In this document: piece by piece, positions 1 to 14,000 of the stretch
Layout of the letters: the number at the start of each line of letters is the position of its first letter
Position numbering within the stretch: the first letter of the stretch is position 1
Source: Desulfocapsa sp.
Lineage (GTDB): Bacteria > Desulfobacterota > Desulfobulbia > Desulfobulbales > Desulfocapsaceae
Assembly: GCA_022712975.1 (NCBI GenBank)
Contig: JAFLJO010000041.1
Coordinates: forward strand, 1 to 48,029
Direction: 5' to 3'
Length of the DNA: 48,029 nt
The notes under the pieces: generated by a model
Database searches by the model: none
The model's input: the letters and a program-made list of their open reading frames with translations, nothing else
What the model was told of the DNA's origin: nothing
Made by a program: the position numbers and the translations under genes

Positions 1-2000
1 CTCGTCAGTGATTCGACGATCACCAATGCGTCAACCTTGAACATACTCTCTGAATCGTCACCAATCATTCGATCACTTGCGGTTAATGTTGGAGCTGGGG
101 CAGTTGCTGTTACTGTCAGTGTGCTTGGTAACATGATTACCAGCGATACTACGGCAATGATCAAAGACTCTTCTACTGTAACCGTCGCTGGCAATATCAC
201 CGTCTCTGCACAAGATAAAGCACCAGACGATACTATTCCTGCATGGATTATCCCCACTCAGTACCAGAATGATCTGGATGCTATTCTCATTGATTCCCCC
301 GTCGCATTGGATGGCAATATCCTGTCGGCTACTGTCAATGTAGCGGCTGGTGGTGCGGCTGTTAGCGTTAACTTAGTCGGTAACCTCATTGAGAGCACCA
401 CCGTTGCTTTGATTGATAACTCAAATGTGACATCAACCTCTGGCGATATTGTCCTTGATAGTGATTCGGCTTCTGGAATTGTGGGCTTGACCATTGGCGT
501 TGCAGGTAGCGCCGGCGTGGCGGTGAATGCCACCGGATACGGTAATAAAATTACCAACACCACTTCTGCTTCGATCATGGCTGGCTCCACCGTGACCACT
601 GAGGGAGTTGCTGGTGATATCCGTTTAACTGCCGATGATACTTCGCAAATTAGCTCGGCGGGGATTAGTGTCGCAGCTTCGGCCGGTATTGCAGCAGGGG
701 CATTGATTGGTGCCAATGTTATTACTAATAGCACGATTACTCAGATCGATAGCTCCACGGTGGACAGTGGTGCAACCCTTGATCTGTTAGCGACCAACAA
801 TGCTAGTATCCTCGGTTTGTCAGTCGGTATAGCGGCCGCTGGCACTGGTTCTGCTGTGCTGTCCTTATCGGGAAGTGTCATTGCCAATACCACGGCCGCT
901 AAAATAACGGGAGAAGCTCGTCGCTCCGATATCGATGCCGTAGCTGATGTGACGTTGGCGGCTACCGATAGCTCAGAGATTAACACCTTAGCTATTGGCG
1001 TCTCGGCGGCGGGTGGCGGTGCTTTTGGTGCCGCTTTGGCGGTGAATGCCATCACCAATACTGTAACAACTGAGGTCGACAATAGCGATTTTAATACCCT
1101 TGCCAGCCTATCCATTACCTCCCATTCGGCGGCAATCATTCGTAGTCTAGCGCTTGGCGCATCGGGTTCGGGAACTATCGCCGTGCAGATGACGGGAATG
1201 AAGAACATAGTTTCAAATCATGTTTCAGCAACAATCAGTGATTCAATTGTAACTGCTACCGATAGTATTACTTTGAGTGCTCAAGACCTTGCACCCACCG
1301 CTGATTCATTTATGTCGGCCATCTCTGGGTTTATCCCTGACGATGATGCTGATCCCGATTCTGGCGATACCACAGAAGATAATCTTGATGGTGCGATAAC
1401 CGATTCCGGGTTGGTTTTTGACCCGAATGCGAATGTTGTTTCAGTCCTGATTGGCGTGGCAGGGAGTGGTGGTGTGGCAATTAATGGCACACTTTCGGAA
1501 AATAGTATTACTAATGTTATTACCGCCAGCGTTGCAGATGCCGAGGTGACATCATTCAACGGTGGTGTTGCTGTTAATGCTCAGTCTGAAGCTGGAATCA
1601 CTAGTTTGACGGCTGGTGTTGGCGTTGCTGGTGGCGTTGCTTTGAACGCATTGGTATCGAATAATACCATCGAAAATGATATTACCGCCATGGTGTCGGG
1701 CAATTCACTGCTCTCTGCCGGAGCAGACATTCACGTGGATGTTGTGGATGACAGCGAAATTGATTCGGTCTCTTTTAGCTTGGCTGGTGCCGGATTTGCC
1801 GCTTTGGGCGGGGCAGTTACGCACAACCGAATTAGTAATGACTCTGAAGCGGCTATCATTGGCACCGATGCCAGCGGCAAAGTTCGGGTGGTCAAAGCGG
1901 GGACACTGTCTGTCTCTGCGGATTCATCTGCCCAGATTGATGGCTTAGGTTTGGGGGCAAGTATCGGTGCTGTGGCTGGTGGAGCTACGATGAATTTTGC
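1..2000 (+). repeat. N-terminal beta-helix-type protein repeats
   Basis: Within the giant gene, a unit of very roughly 90-130 residues recurs. It has a hydrophobic segment such as LTIGVAGSAGVAVNATG, then N-x-I-x-N-x-T-x-A-x-I, then a stretch such as STVTTEGVAGDIRLTA ending in A-x-D/S. Similar units begin near bases 70, 330, 480, 650, 800, 980, 1130, 1430, 1600 and 1770. The pattern resembles filamentous-haemagglutinin-like beta-solenoid repeats; the fold is inferred. Confidence 0.6.
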
Positions 2001-5000
2001 TACGGTAAACGGTTCAACTAAGGCCTATGTTGGATCTTATGTCGATATTGGCAAAGCGGCTGATACCGTTACTTCGATCGACATTTCGGCAACCTCCGAT
2101 GCTCAAGCCAGCTCAGATGTTTACGGTATTGCAGCAGGGATTGGTGCAGGTTCGTTCAACTGGGCGAAAGTCGAAATTAATCCAACGGTTGAGGCGTATG
2201 TTTCTGGTGCTGATGTCGAAATAGCTGGCACTCTCACCATTCTTGCGCAAGAGAATGATCTTGCCGAAGCGAATGCCTTTGGTGTCAATGCCGGGGTGTT
2301 AGCTGTCGGTGCTTCGAAAACGGAAACCTTACTCGATGCAACTATCTCCGCAACGGTTGGTGGCGATATTGTAGCTGATGCTGTTTCGGTCACGGCTGAG
2401 CATAAAAATCTTAGCGGCGATTACGCCGCTTACGCAAGTTCAACCGGTTCAGCGGGTGCTTTAGTTGGGGTTACGGCAACCAGTAGCAAATCAATCAACA
2501 ATAGCGATGTCACCAGTAGCATCGCTGCTGGTTCTACTTTAACCATCGCTGGCAACACTTTAATTCAGGCTCAAAGCGATGTCGGACAGGTCGCTGATGC
2601 AACCAGTAATTCCGGCGGTTTGGTTGCTGTAGGGCTGTCAAGTGCCACCGCTGCATCAGATACAATATTAAGTGCCACCATTGGTGCGGGTGCGGAGGTA
2701 ACCAGTGCGAATGTGGCAGTTATTGCAACTGGTGAAGACGATAACTTTGCCTCAACCACGGCTGGTAGTGGTGGTCTGATTGCTGGTGCGGCGGCGAAAT
2801 CGACCACAGTAAGTACAAGCGATACTGCTGTTGTTATTGGTGCCAATGCTCAAATTACGGCAACGGGTGATGTGCAGTTGAGTGCTGAGCATACAGCAAT
2901 CTTTGACGGTACAACTGATAGCACCTTGGCAGCCCTTGTCGGGGCAAGTGGTGCTTCGGTTGTCAACACGGTTACAGCGGACGTAGATGTCTCTATCGGT
3001 TCCGGGGCGGTTTTAACTGCGGAGGGGATTGATATTGATGCTCATAATGTCATCAATAAAAATGTTGATGGTGAAAATGGCTACAATGTTTCCGCCGCTG
3101 CCGGTGGCATCGCCAATGGTGCCGCAGCATCGAGTCGCAGTGATATTGATAACACTACCTATATTACCGTTGCCGATGGTGCTCAGATGGTTACCACGGC
3201 GGATACCAAGACGCTGAGTTTGACCAGTATGAATGAGATTGTTGCCAAGGATCTGGTTAAACTCGATTCTGGTGGGGCGATCTCATTGGCTAAGTCGGAA
3301 TCGACGATCACTAACGATACAAATGTGAATGAAATTCGGATTGGCGCTGCAACGTTAACCAGTGCTGGCAACATGGAGCTGGTGTCGTTGACCAATGCCA
3401 AGATTGAAGCTCATGCCAATGCGAAAACCTATGGGTTGTCTGGTTATGCGCAGGGTGATTCCAATGCTTCGGTGACTGCCGCTAACGATGTTGTCATTGA
3501 AACGGGTGCGACTATGACTGCCGATGGTGATCTCGCCTTGATGGCGGGTCAAAATCGCAATGGTGATGTTAACGATTACACTGTTTCTGCCCGTACCGAA
3601 TTATGGAATCGAACCGTTCTCCCGGTTAAGACCGATCCGCAAGCCACAGGTGTCCTCATCCAAAACAGTACCGTAACGATTGAAACTGGTGCTTGGGTCG
3701 GTAGTGGTGGTGACACCTATCTGGTTGCTGAGATGGGTGAAATTGATGTCGTTGGTAAAGGGACTGGAAAGGACCTTTATCGCGAAGCGCTAGAAGCGTT
3801 AGGTGAAGTGTTTGGTGGCGACTTATCTCTTGCGATTGAGGGTGGCAACGGCGGAGAACAATCTGGTAGTGCCGATGTTATTGCGGCGGGAACCGTTGAA
3901 GTGGGAATCCATAATAATCGTGCTCTCCTTGTCAGTGATGCTTCAGGTGCTTGGCCAACCAGTGACTTTAACCCCGAAATTGATTCTGCATTCACCATTA
4001 TTACCTTGAGTAGTGGAGTTAAAATTGCCACGACCAAGGGGATTGATTACACCATCAATAGTGGTAGCAGTCTCATTGCAGCTATTGGTGAGCGGATAAC
4101 GTTGATTACCGAGATTCGCGAGTCATACTTAGACACTTCTCAGTATGCTGAATTTGATGCTCAAATAAATATTCTAAATACTTTGCTTGCCGACCTCGAT
4201 GATGGAACTGTCGTTGATTTTATTAATGTCGGCAAGATCGAAGCCGCATCGGGCGATATTATTATCACCGCTAATACCTTTACCGGTAATAGCACGGGTA
4301 AGTTGATTGCGCCGACCGATACCGTGATCGAAATCAACAATAATAGCGATTATTATTTACGTACCGACGATCTGACTATCCCTGAGTATGCTGGCGGTTA
4401 TATCCATATGAATTTCCGTGAGTTGCGTGCGGCTGAAATTGCCAGTTTGACAACTTATGAGTCGGTTTTTAATTCCGCCTCACCAGATCCTTCGATAACA
4501 ATTCAAAACACCGGTACCCCAAGTATTGAGATCAGTGGTGATATCAGCAATCTCAACGGTGAAGTGTCGGTCTATACCGAAGGAAATATTTATCTGTGGA
4601 GCAGCATAGATGATCTTGAAAATGGGATCTCCGTTCGTGCCGAGCTGGTCGATTTTTATGCCGGTGGTGATTTTGTTCAGGCCAGCGTACCGTTTATTCA
4701 GAACATTGGTGGTGAGCCGGATAGCAGCTGGGATGATGTTGCCGATTTGGCTGGACAAAATACCAAGTCGAGTCCCAACGATGCGACCAATATTAGAATT
4801 ACTGTGACCGAAAACCCCGACGGTACTCTGAGCCACACATCTTCAGGTATTGGTAATGTCACCGCTATTGTTAATGCAATTGACGCAGTAGATAGCAGTG
4901 AAAGTGGTTCGTTGATTGCTGGCAATAAGGTCTTCATCAGTGCCCAACACCTTAACATTAACGGTTATGTTCAGAGTGGGTTCCAGGATAAGAGCGTTAC

Positions 5001-8000
5001 AATTGCCGCTCCGGGTACGGTTGCCGGTGATGATGTGCAACGGCAGATAGAGGGCTTTGAGCTCGATTATCACAATAAAATCGATGCCGGTCACTCTGTT
5101 AACCCACATTACTTTTTAGACCTCGGTGCAAATGCAGTCAATGTCGGTAACATTACCTACTACAATGCGTTAGATAATTGCATTGAAATTAGAGATATCA
5201 CCATTCAGGGCGGTTTTATCCAGCTCTATGGCGATATTGTCAATACTGGGAGTGGTACTCTGCAAGCGTTGGATGGCTATGGTCAAATTGCGATTGAGAA
5301 CAACAGCAATTACGAAGTGGTGATTAATAACCTCAATGCCGGGCAAGAAGTCGAGGGGGTTATCAAGATTATTGATACCGCCAAAGATACCACTACCTTC
5401 TATCGCCATATTGGTGATGATATTGTAGTTGAAACCATTGATTCAGTTGGTAATACGGCAGAAATTACAATTGCCGATACTTCAAATACCACCTATCAAC
5501 CCAACGCCGGACAGCGCTACACCTGGGTGACCGGTCAAGCTAAAACGGTAGTTGAAATCTTTAAAGATTGGGATAACTCTCTTAATTTATTTTTGTTCAC
5601 CATCGACACCACTTCCACCGACTTTTCAACCTGGCAAAGCAGCGAATACTACACCGATCCAATGGCCCTTGAAGAAGGGGTATACTATTCAGTTGACACC
5701 TCGGTTGCTAATTTTGTTTACGAATATTCTTATGTGATTGAAGAGGGGGGTGCCCAGGTCAAGGTGCCCAACCTACAACTTGACACCCTTGAAGATACCA
5801 TTGGTATCAATTTGCAGAATAAAAATCCTTATCAAGAGGATGACACTTTCTGGCGTTGGGAAGATCATGGCGGTGATGTCTGGACCCCTTTCGGTGATGT
5901 TTATGTCCCTTTCTGGGTTTATGTTCCCGTCCATCAATCGTATGCCGAGGTGGTGATGTGGCAGCAGGTGAAAGATATCCGCACTAACACCATTGTTGCT
6001 GACAATCCGATTAATATCCAGTTTAGTGGTTACGATTCTGGAAAAGTAGAGATTATTTCACGTGAAGATGTGACTTTGCAGGGGAGTATTCTCAACGATG
6101 ATGGGGTCACCATTATCCGTAGCGATGGCTCGATTGAGCGCGCTGCAAATGCCAGTAGTGCCATAATCAATACCCCTGATCTGCAACTTTATGCCGGAAC
6201 CGGAATTGGTACTGAGCAAGCACTGTTAACCAAACTTGAAGGGGGGACGATCACCGCTTTTAGCGCCAATGGTGATATTGCGATTCAAGAGTTGTTGGGT
6301 GATATGACGGTGCGGAATGTTGAAATCCCATTCTTCGACCCGTTTGCCAGTGCCGCTGAAGTTTTGGAATTTATTCCAACGGAAACCGTGGATAGTACCA
6401 ATTATACGATTGAATTTGCTGCGGCTCACGGGTTAGTTACCGGTGATAGTGTTCGTTACTCAAGTGGTAGCGGCAACGTAATTTCTGGCTTGACTTCCGG
6501 AACCAACTATAGGGTGCTGGTGGTCAATACCACCACGGTGATGCTGGCAGCCGATAGCACTGCTACCATCGTGCTGGAAGCTGGTGCTGAAGCATTACAG
6601 AATGATGGTGTCCGTGCGGTCGAGCACTTGGTGATCCACATTAATACAATCAGTGCCACTGGTACCAGCCATTCATTAACCCATGGTGATGGCGTTGCCG
6701 ATAGCGTTACTGCCGATACCGGTGCTGGTGCAACCATCACCTCAGGGGTGATCACCTTTATTGTCGATCACGGTTTTATTAGTGGTCAGGCGGTGGTCTA
6801 TAGCAGTAATGGTGGTACCGTCATTCCCGGCTTGGTTGAGGGTGAAACCTACTATGTGTCGGTTGTTGATGGGCGCAGCATCCGTCTTAGCGGTGATCGA
6901 GATAGCATTATCTCATATCTGCCCCCGTTGGTAGCACTTGATGGTGACACGGCAAGTGGATTTGACCACTCATTTGAACTTAGTGATGGTGGTACGGTCG
7001 TATCGATCAATCCATTTACTTTAGCCCCCAGAAGTGAGCTGACGATTGGCAGTGGTGGTAGTTTGAATACCGCCACTGAAACCATCGATCTTGGTTCTGC
7101 CCACGGTCTGACAACCGGTGATTATGTCACTTATGTCGAGGGTAGTTCTGTTCTTGCGGGACTCTCTGATGGTAACGGTTATTACGCAATTGTTACCGGT
7201 ACCGAGAGCCTGCAACTGGCAATCAGTGCTGCTGCTGCAAGCGCCGGAACCGCAATCAATATCAACGGTTCAGCGACCGATTTCACTCTGCTTGCTGAGC
7301 AGCAGAAAGAGACCGAATCATTTAGTTTTGATCCGGCAACTGCGATCGGTGGCTATGCTTCAACGTTCATTTTTACTAGTGACCACGACTATATTCAGGA
7401 TCAACCTGTTGTTTATAGCGATAGTGATGATGGTGATTCAATTGCCAATCTGGTGCGTGGAGCGACCTATTATATTGATGTTGTCGATACCCGAACCATC
7501 CGTTTGACCGATAGTGTCGGTGGTGCGGTGATTGAGATAGGGGTTCCGGTTGCTCTGGCAACCAGTTACACCTTTACTTCAAGCAAAGATCAAAGTGTAA
7601 CCTTGGCGGCAGCGGCAGGTAAGGTTGCGGTGTTTGCACCGCAAGATTCAAGCTCCGCTGCAACCGGTTGGTTAAACCTTGGTGCAAATCACGGTTTTGC
7701 GACCGGTGACTGGGTTACCTACGAGCTGTCTACACAAGGGGCAACGGCGGTTTCAGGATTAACCTCGGGGAACCGATATTTTGTTTACGCTACCAGTTCT
7801 GATTCGGTTCAACTTTCTAGCAGTGCGCAAGCTGCCGATCAATTAACCATTGATGTCAGTGCTAACACCGATACCTCGGGACATCGACTAATCCGCACCA
7901 CGATTAATGATCATAGCTTTAATGCCTATAATGGCTTGGTTGATATTGTGGTTGATGACAATGTTGAGACTATCACCATAGCCGATCAGACAGACGGAAC

Positions 8001-11000
8001 TACCATCTCGGTTGATGCCATTTTTGCCGATCGTGAAGTGATCTATCACAGTGGTTATAATGATGCCATTGGCGGACTTGGTAGCGGCACCGATTTTGTT
8101 GTTGAAGTGGTTGCCGATAACACGATTCGATTAAGTTATGAGCCAGGTGACAGTGCTATTTCTTACGACTTCTCAACCACTGAAGAGAATTCTACCCATC
8201 AGTTAACGATTGGCAACGATGTTGTTGACCTCGTGACGCTGAATCAGAGTCAGTACCTTGTTTTCGATGCCGCTCACGGTTTAACGGATAGCTCAACACT
8301 GGTGTATAACGGTGCTGGTATCGGTGGCTTAACCACTGGATCAACCTATCTGGTTAATGTTCTTGATGATCGTACCGTTGCCTTGGCCCTGGATGATGGA
8401 ACGCCCGAAGCGGTAAGATTTAATTTTTCCGTAGCAACAGGAGTTCACTCCTTTACTGATGATGGTGGCAATGCCGTTAGTGTCACCGTTGCCACTCAGC
8501 AGAACTATCTGTTCCTTGGCGATGATAATAGCCGTACCATCGCCAGTGGCGAAGATGTCAGTTACGACCGCAACGGTTGGACCCCGATCTCCTCCCTTGA
8601 AGGGGTTGATGGCTACTCAGTGATTAATGTTGCTGAGCGAACCCTGAGCCTTAAACATGGAACAACTGGTAATCCGATTGAGCTCGATTTTTCAACTGCG
8701 ACAGGGGCTAACCATAGTTTGTCTGGTTTGAGTATTGATCGAACTACGCAAAATAATTATGTCGTACTGAATGCTGCTCATGGACTGACTGTGGGCTCTC
8801 AATATGAAGTTGAGTATAATGCGACGATAGTTCCTGCTGTGGGTGGTTTAACCACGGCAACGATGTATCAACTTACTGTGGTTGATGCTCAAACGATTAG
8901 TCTTGCTCCATCTGGTGGTGGTGCCACTATTACCCTCAATTTTAATACCGCATCCATCGTTGGTCACAGTTTAAGTTATGATGACGGTGGCGATGGTAGT
9001 ACCAATTTCATCTTGTCTTTCAATCCAACTATTCAAGATGAGTACATTGTCTCGGCCGGTGCTCACGGCTTTAGCACCGATGACACAGTGATCTACTCCT
9101 CTGGTACAGCCGTCGAAATTGGTGGTTTAACCAATGGCAACCATTACTTTGTGGTTGATAATGGCGATAGTACGTTCTCGCTGAGCAATAGCGATCAAGG
9201 GGCAGCCCTTAATCTCACCTTTAGCAGTGCTGACAGTGCAGAGCATTACTTGAGTAGCAGTGAGGAGATCTCTGCGACCCACCAGTTTACCAATGGTCAG
9301 CAGGTTGTGTTCCATACCTTGAGTGGTTCCGGTCAAGCTGATAGCGGTCTGGCGACGTTGTTTGGGTTGACTGAAGGGACTGCCTACACAGTTGAAACTC
9401 TGGCAAACGGCAATTTCCGTTTGCTTGATGGTGGTTCGGTCGTCTCGCTTGATATTGATCCTGGGCAACTGGAGGATAGAGACCAGTATAAGCTCTCCTC
9501 TTTAAGCGATCTGATTTTGTATGATGCTGCCAACCTGGCAGATGGGGAGGTGGTTCTTTATCAGAGCGGTAGTGATCTTGGCGTTGATGGATTGGTTGAT
9601 GGCTCGGTCTACCATATCCGTTCCATTGTTGGTAACGTGGTTACCCTCTCGGCAACGGCAGGTGGTGCTTTGATCACCGTTGATCTATTTGAGACGATTG
9701 CCAATACGGATAAGGGTAGCGCCAGTTTAACCACCGATTTCCATCTTGTCTCATTGCATAAGCTCGATCTTGGCATTGAGCATGGTTTCACTGATGGCGA
9801 GAGCATTGTCTATCACTCTCTCGGTACCGATATCGGTTTGGTTGATACTGCCGCCTATACCGTCGAGATTGTAAATAGCACCACGGTGAAACTGAGGGAT
9901 GTTGGTAACAACTATGTTCAGTTTGATCTTACTGATTACGCTGGTAGTGATCACCGTTTCAGTTCACCACTTGAGCGTACCATTAATGTCGAAAATGAGA
10001 TTAATGACAGCCAGGTAGTAATCGATCTAGGGGTTGAACATGGTTTGGCAACCGGTGATCTGGTCACCTACCATCAGGGCACTGATACTACGGCAATTGG
10101 TGGTTTAGAGGACGATCACAACTACTATGCCGATGTGGTTAATGATACCTCCTTGCGATTAGCTTTGACCCTCGATGATTTAACGGCGGGTAAATTCGTT
10201 GAATTGGATACCACGGGGGTGACAACAACCGATCATCGCCTTGGTGTGGTTGAGACCCAGAGCCTTAATACTGCGGCTGATGTGGTGAGCAGTAATACTA
10301 TTGAGGTTGGCTATGCTCACGGATTTGTCACTGGTGACAGCATTATTTATCACAGTGGCAGTGGGGATGTGATCGGTGGTTTGGTCGATGGGACAACTTA
10401 CTTTGTGATTGTGGTCTCGCCAACATCGTTCCAACTTACCGCACAACTTGATGATATTTTGATTTCAAATCCAGTGATTGAAAGTATTGGTGATACCACC
10501 AGTGGGCAACATACGTTTATCGAGGCCGAAAGCGATAGCAGTGCCCTTGGTGATGTCACCTTAATTGCCCAGGGATCGATTCTCTCTTACGATGCAACAT
10601 CGGTCATTAGCGGTGGCTCGATTGACCTTCGTTCCGGTGGTACCTTGGGTAGCACCAGTCAGGCATTACAGCTTGATACCTCGACCTCATCATCAAGTGG
10701 TTTGAATGGTTTAGCCAATGGCGATATTTACATTGAAGAGATCAGCGGTGACTTGAATTTGGTTCAGCTTAAATCCCAAACAGGTGATGTCACAGTTACT
10801 GTTGCCGATGGTGATTTACGTGATTCAAATCGCAATGAAATAGCGGATGAGTTAACCGAAGGGGAACTCCTTAGCCTGTGGGCAGGTATGAACCTTACAG
10901 GTGCCGCTGCCGCAACTGCTGCCGATGAGATGGTGGATGCGTATCTCTCCATGCGTGATTTGGAGTACCAGAACTACTGGACTTATCGCAATGGTCAGGC

Positions 11001-14000
11001 GGATCCAGCGCAGTACGACCCAACCTTTATTTTTGAGTTTACCGATCGGCAACGTACGGCATACGCCGAGTATTATACTGAACTTGGCACTGAGCAGGGC
11101 AAAACAGGTGCGGATCTTGATAGTTTTGTTGCCGATGCTCTGACAACCATCGAGAACAAACGTACCGACGAATACCACGAACTGCATAGCCGTTACGGAT
11201 TATTTGGCGATAGTGAAATTGACAATTGGAGCTATGAAACCTCCATCGCTTATGAGCCTGAGTTTGATGTTACAACCGCTGTTGATGATGCGGCAGATCA
11301 TATCACTATTGGTAGTCACATCTTCGCGACAGGCCAGGGAGTGATGTACCGCGTTAATGGTGGTACGGCAATCAGCGGTTTAGAGGATGGTGCGATCTAT
11401 TTTGTGGTTGCGGTTGATTCATCGACCATTCAATTAGCTGTTAGCCAAGAGGATGCTTTAGCCGGAACACCTATCGTGATCGATATTGCTGGAGCTGGTG
11501 CAAGTGGTATTCATCACCTCTCTGAAGTCGAAGCGATCCGTGAGGGTGCCGTATGGTCAGAATCGCAGCTTAAATATTCCATTGGTGGTGGTTGGATCAA
11601 AGAAACCTCAGATACCACCACTCGCATCGAGAATCCCAACATCGTTGCGAATAATGTAGTGATTACTGCTGCCAGTGTCGGTTCTGATATGGAAGAGGTG
11701 GTGATTAATCTCAGTGAGGGAATTACCACCCTGACTGAAAGTCAACAAATCACTTTGGCCGCCGCCGAGCGCAGTGACATGGTGATTATTGATGGTGACG
11801 AGAACTCTATTACTTTTGGTGTCGGGCATGGTCTCGCCAGCGGTGATGAGGTGATCCTCTCTGAACAATGGCAACTGTATAATATCGACGGTATCAGCGA
11901 TGGCGTAACCTATTATGCGATTGTCGTCGATGGTTTTACCATTCAACTGGCGACAACCTACGACAATGCTGTTGCGGGTAGCTTTGTTGATATCGTCAGC
12001 AACGAAGCGCGTATCTCCTCACGTGAAGATATCGATATCGCTGCAACAGGAACCATCAATGTTACCGCTACTGATTTTATTTATCTCGGCGCCGAGCAAG
12101 ATTTGTATATAGATCAAATTCTTGCTGCTGGTTTAGTGGTTGTTAAGGTGGATGGTTCTCTGATTGATGCACGTAGCACGATGATCGGTGGCATTGAGAG
12201 CAGCAATGTTATCGCTGGTGATCTTCTCCTCGAAGCGGCTCGCGGCTCGATTGGTGGTGTTGGTGATACCGCAGACTTCGATGTGACCCTCACTAATGCT
12301 GGCTTGTTCACAGGTCGTGCCGAGGATTATATCTACCTTACTTCCGTTGGGGCTGATTTAGCCCTGGATGTTGTGTATGCCAAGCAGAGTGTCACCCTCC
12401 GTGCTGAAGGGGGTTCCATTGTTGATGGTTACCAAACCGATAATACCAATATCTCGACCCTTGATCTGAATCTGTATAGCGATCAAGCAATTGGTAGTGC
12501 TGAGAACACCATTGATATCGATCTTGATGATGCGGGTGCAGTGCATGCCCAAGCTGTTGGTGACATCGCTCTCTACGAACTTGTCGGTAATATGAATATC
12601 GATCAAGTATTGTCTGCCACAGCAGATATCACCTTACGAGCAGCGTTCTCAATCTTGGGTCGTCCCAATGATATAGATGCCGATGTTTTGGGGCGTAATA
12701 TTGATCTTGAAGCCATAGGTGGCGCAATTGGTGCAGCTAACGGTGACGATCTTAATATTGATTCGGCTTACGCTGAGGCAGGAACATTAACATCGCAAAG
12801 TGAGTACAACACCTATCTCCGCGAAGCCGCAGGCGATTTGACTTTGTACACCGTTGGTAGCACCTTAGGCACGGCGTTTCTTGATAGTTCTGCGGCGATT
12901 TATAACGGCAATGTCGGTGGTAGTAATGTCACGTCGGGTAAAACACGCCTCTACGCTTCTGGTGATATTGGAGCTAGTGATAACCAGTTAGAAACGGTTG
13001 TTGGTCATATGGAGGGTCGTTCTACCAGTGGTGAAGTGTATATTCATAATACTGGTCATTTAATTGTTGGTGGTGTGAGTGCTGGTGCTGATGGATTTGT
13101 CGCTGCCGGTGAAGTGGTTCTGATGGCAAGTAGTCCTGTTACCATAACAGAAAGTATCAAAGCGGCAGATATTCATATCGTTGCAATGGATGACGATATC
13201 GACGGCACGGCGGCAACAAACGATGATTTGATTGTTGAAGATGGCGTTGTTCTTAACGCGACCGCTGGCAACGTGACTCTATGTGCTGGTGATGATCTGC
13301 TTGTGAGTACCGGCGCAACATTGATGGCAACAGGCAATATCATCCTCACAGGTGATTGCGGCGATGCCGATGATGAGGGCAGCACGATTAGTTTGCTCGG
13401 TACAATCGAAGCGACAACTTTGATTGTGAATGGCAACGGTGATGATGATACCATCGTGATCACCCACCTTGCCGAGAATACCCCAGCATTTATCAATCTT
13501 GGCGATGGTGATGATCAACTGTTATTAGGTAGTAAGGCTACCCCATCATCTAACGAGGGTGGGGTAGCGGAAGGGATGTTATCGCTGCTCACCGTTAATG
13601 GTGGAGGCGGTATCGATACCCTGAGCGTGGATGACAGTGGCGATATAACAGACCAAGTCGCAACGGTGACCAGTACATTTATCACTGGTTTAGGCTTGGC
13701 CGAAGGGATTGCTTATGCAGGCATTGAGCGGTTGGATATTGCCTTGGGCAGCGGTAATGATTTAATCAACGTTCAGAGCACCCTCGAAGGAACGACCACG
13801 ACAATCACCAGCAACGATGGTGACGATACTTTTAATATCAGTTCTGATGCTCCAGCGAATCAAGGCACCTTGGATGGTATTGCTGGTGAGCTGATTCTCG
13901 ATGGTGGTCAAGGTGATAATATCTTGAATATCAGCGACCGTGGTAACGATGCCGGGCGTACCGGAATTGTCATTGATGAGAATGGTATCAGCGGCCTTGG

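Noticed and set aside
258..734. Long open frames on the minus strand opposite the giant gene (also 741-1208, 13173-13496 and others)
   Set aside because: They mirror the biased Gly/Ala/Thr codons of the sense gene, have no ribosome sites and give low-complexity proteins; they are antisense shadows.
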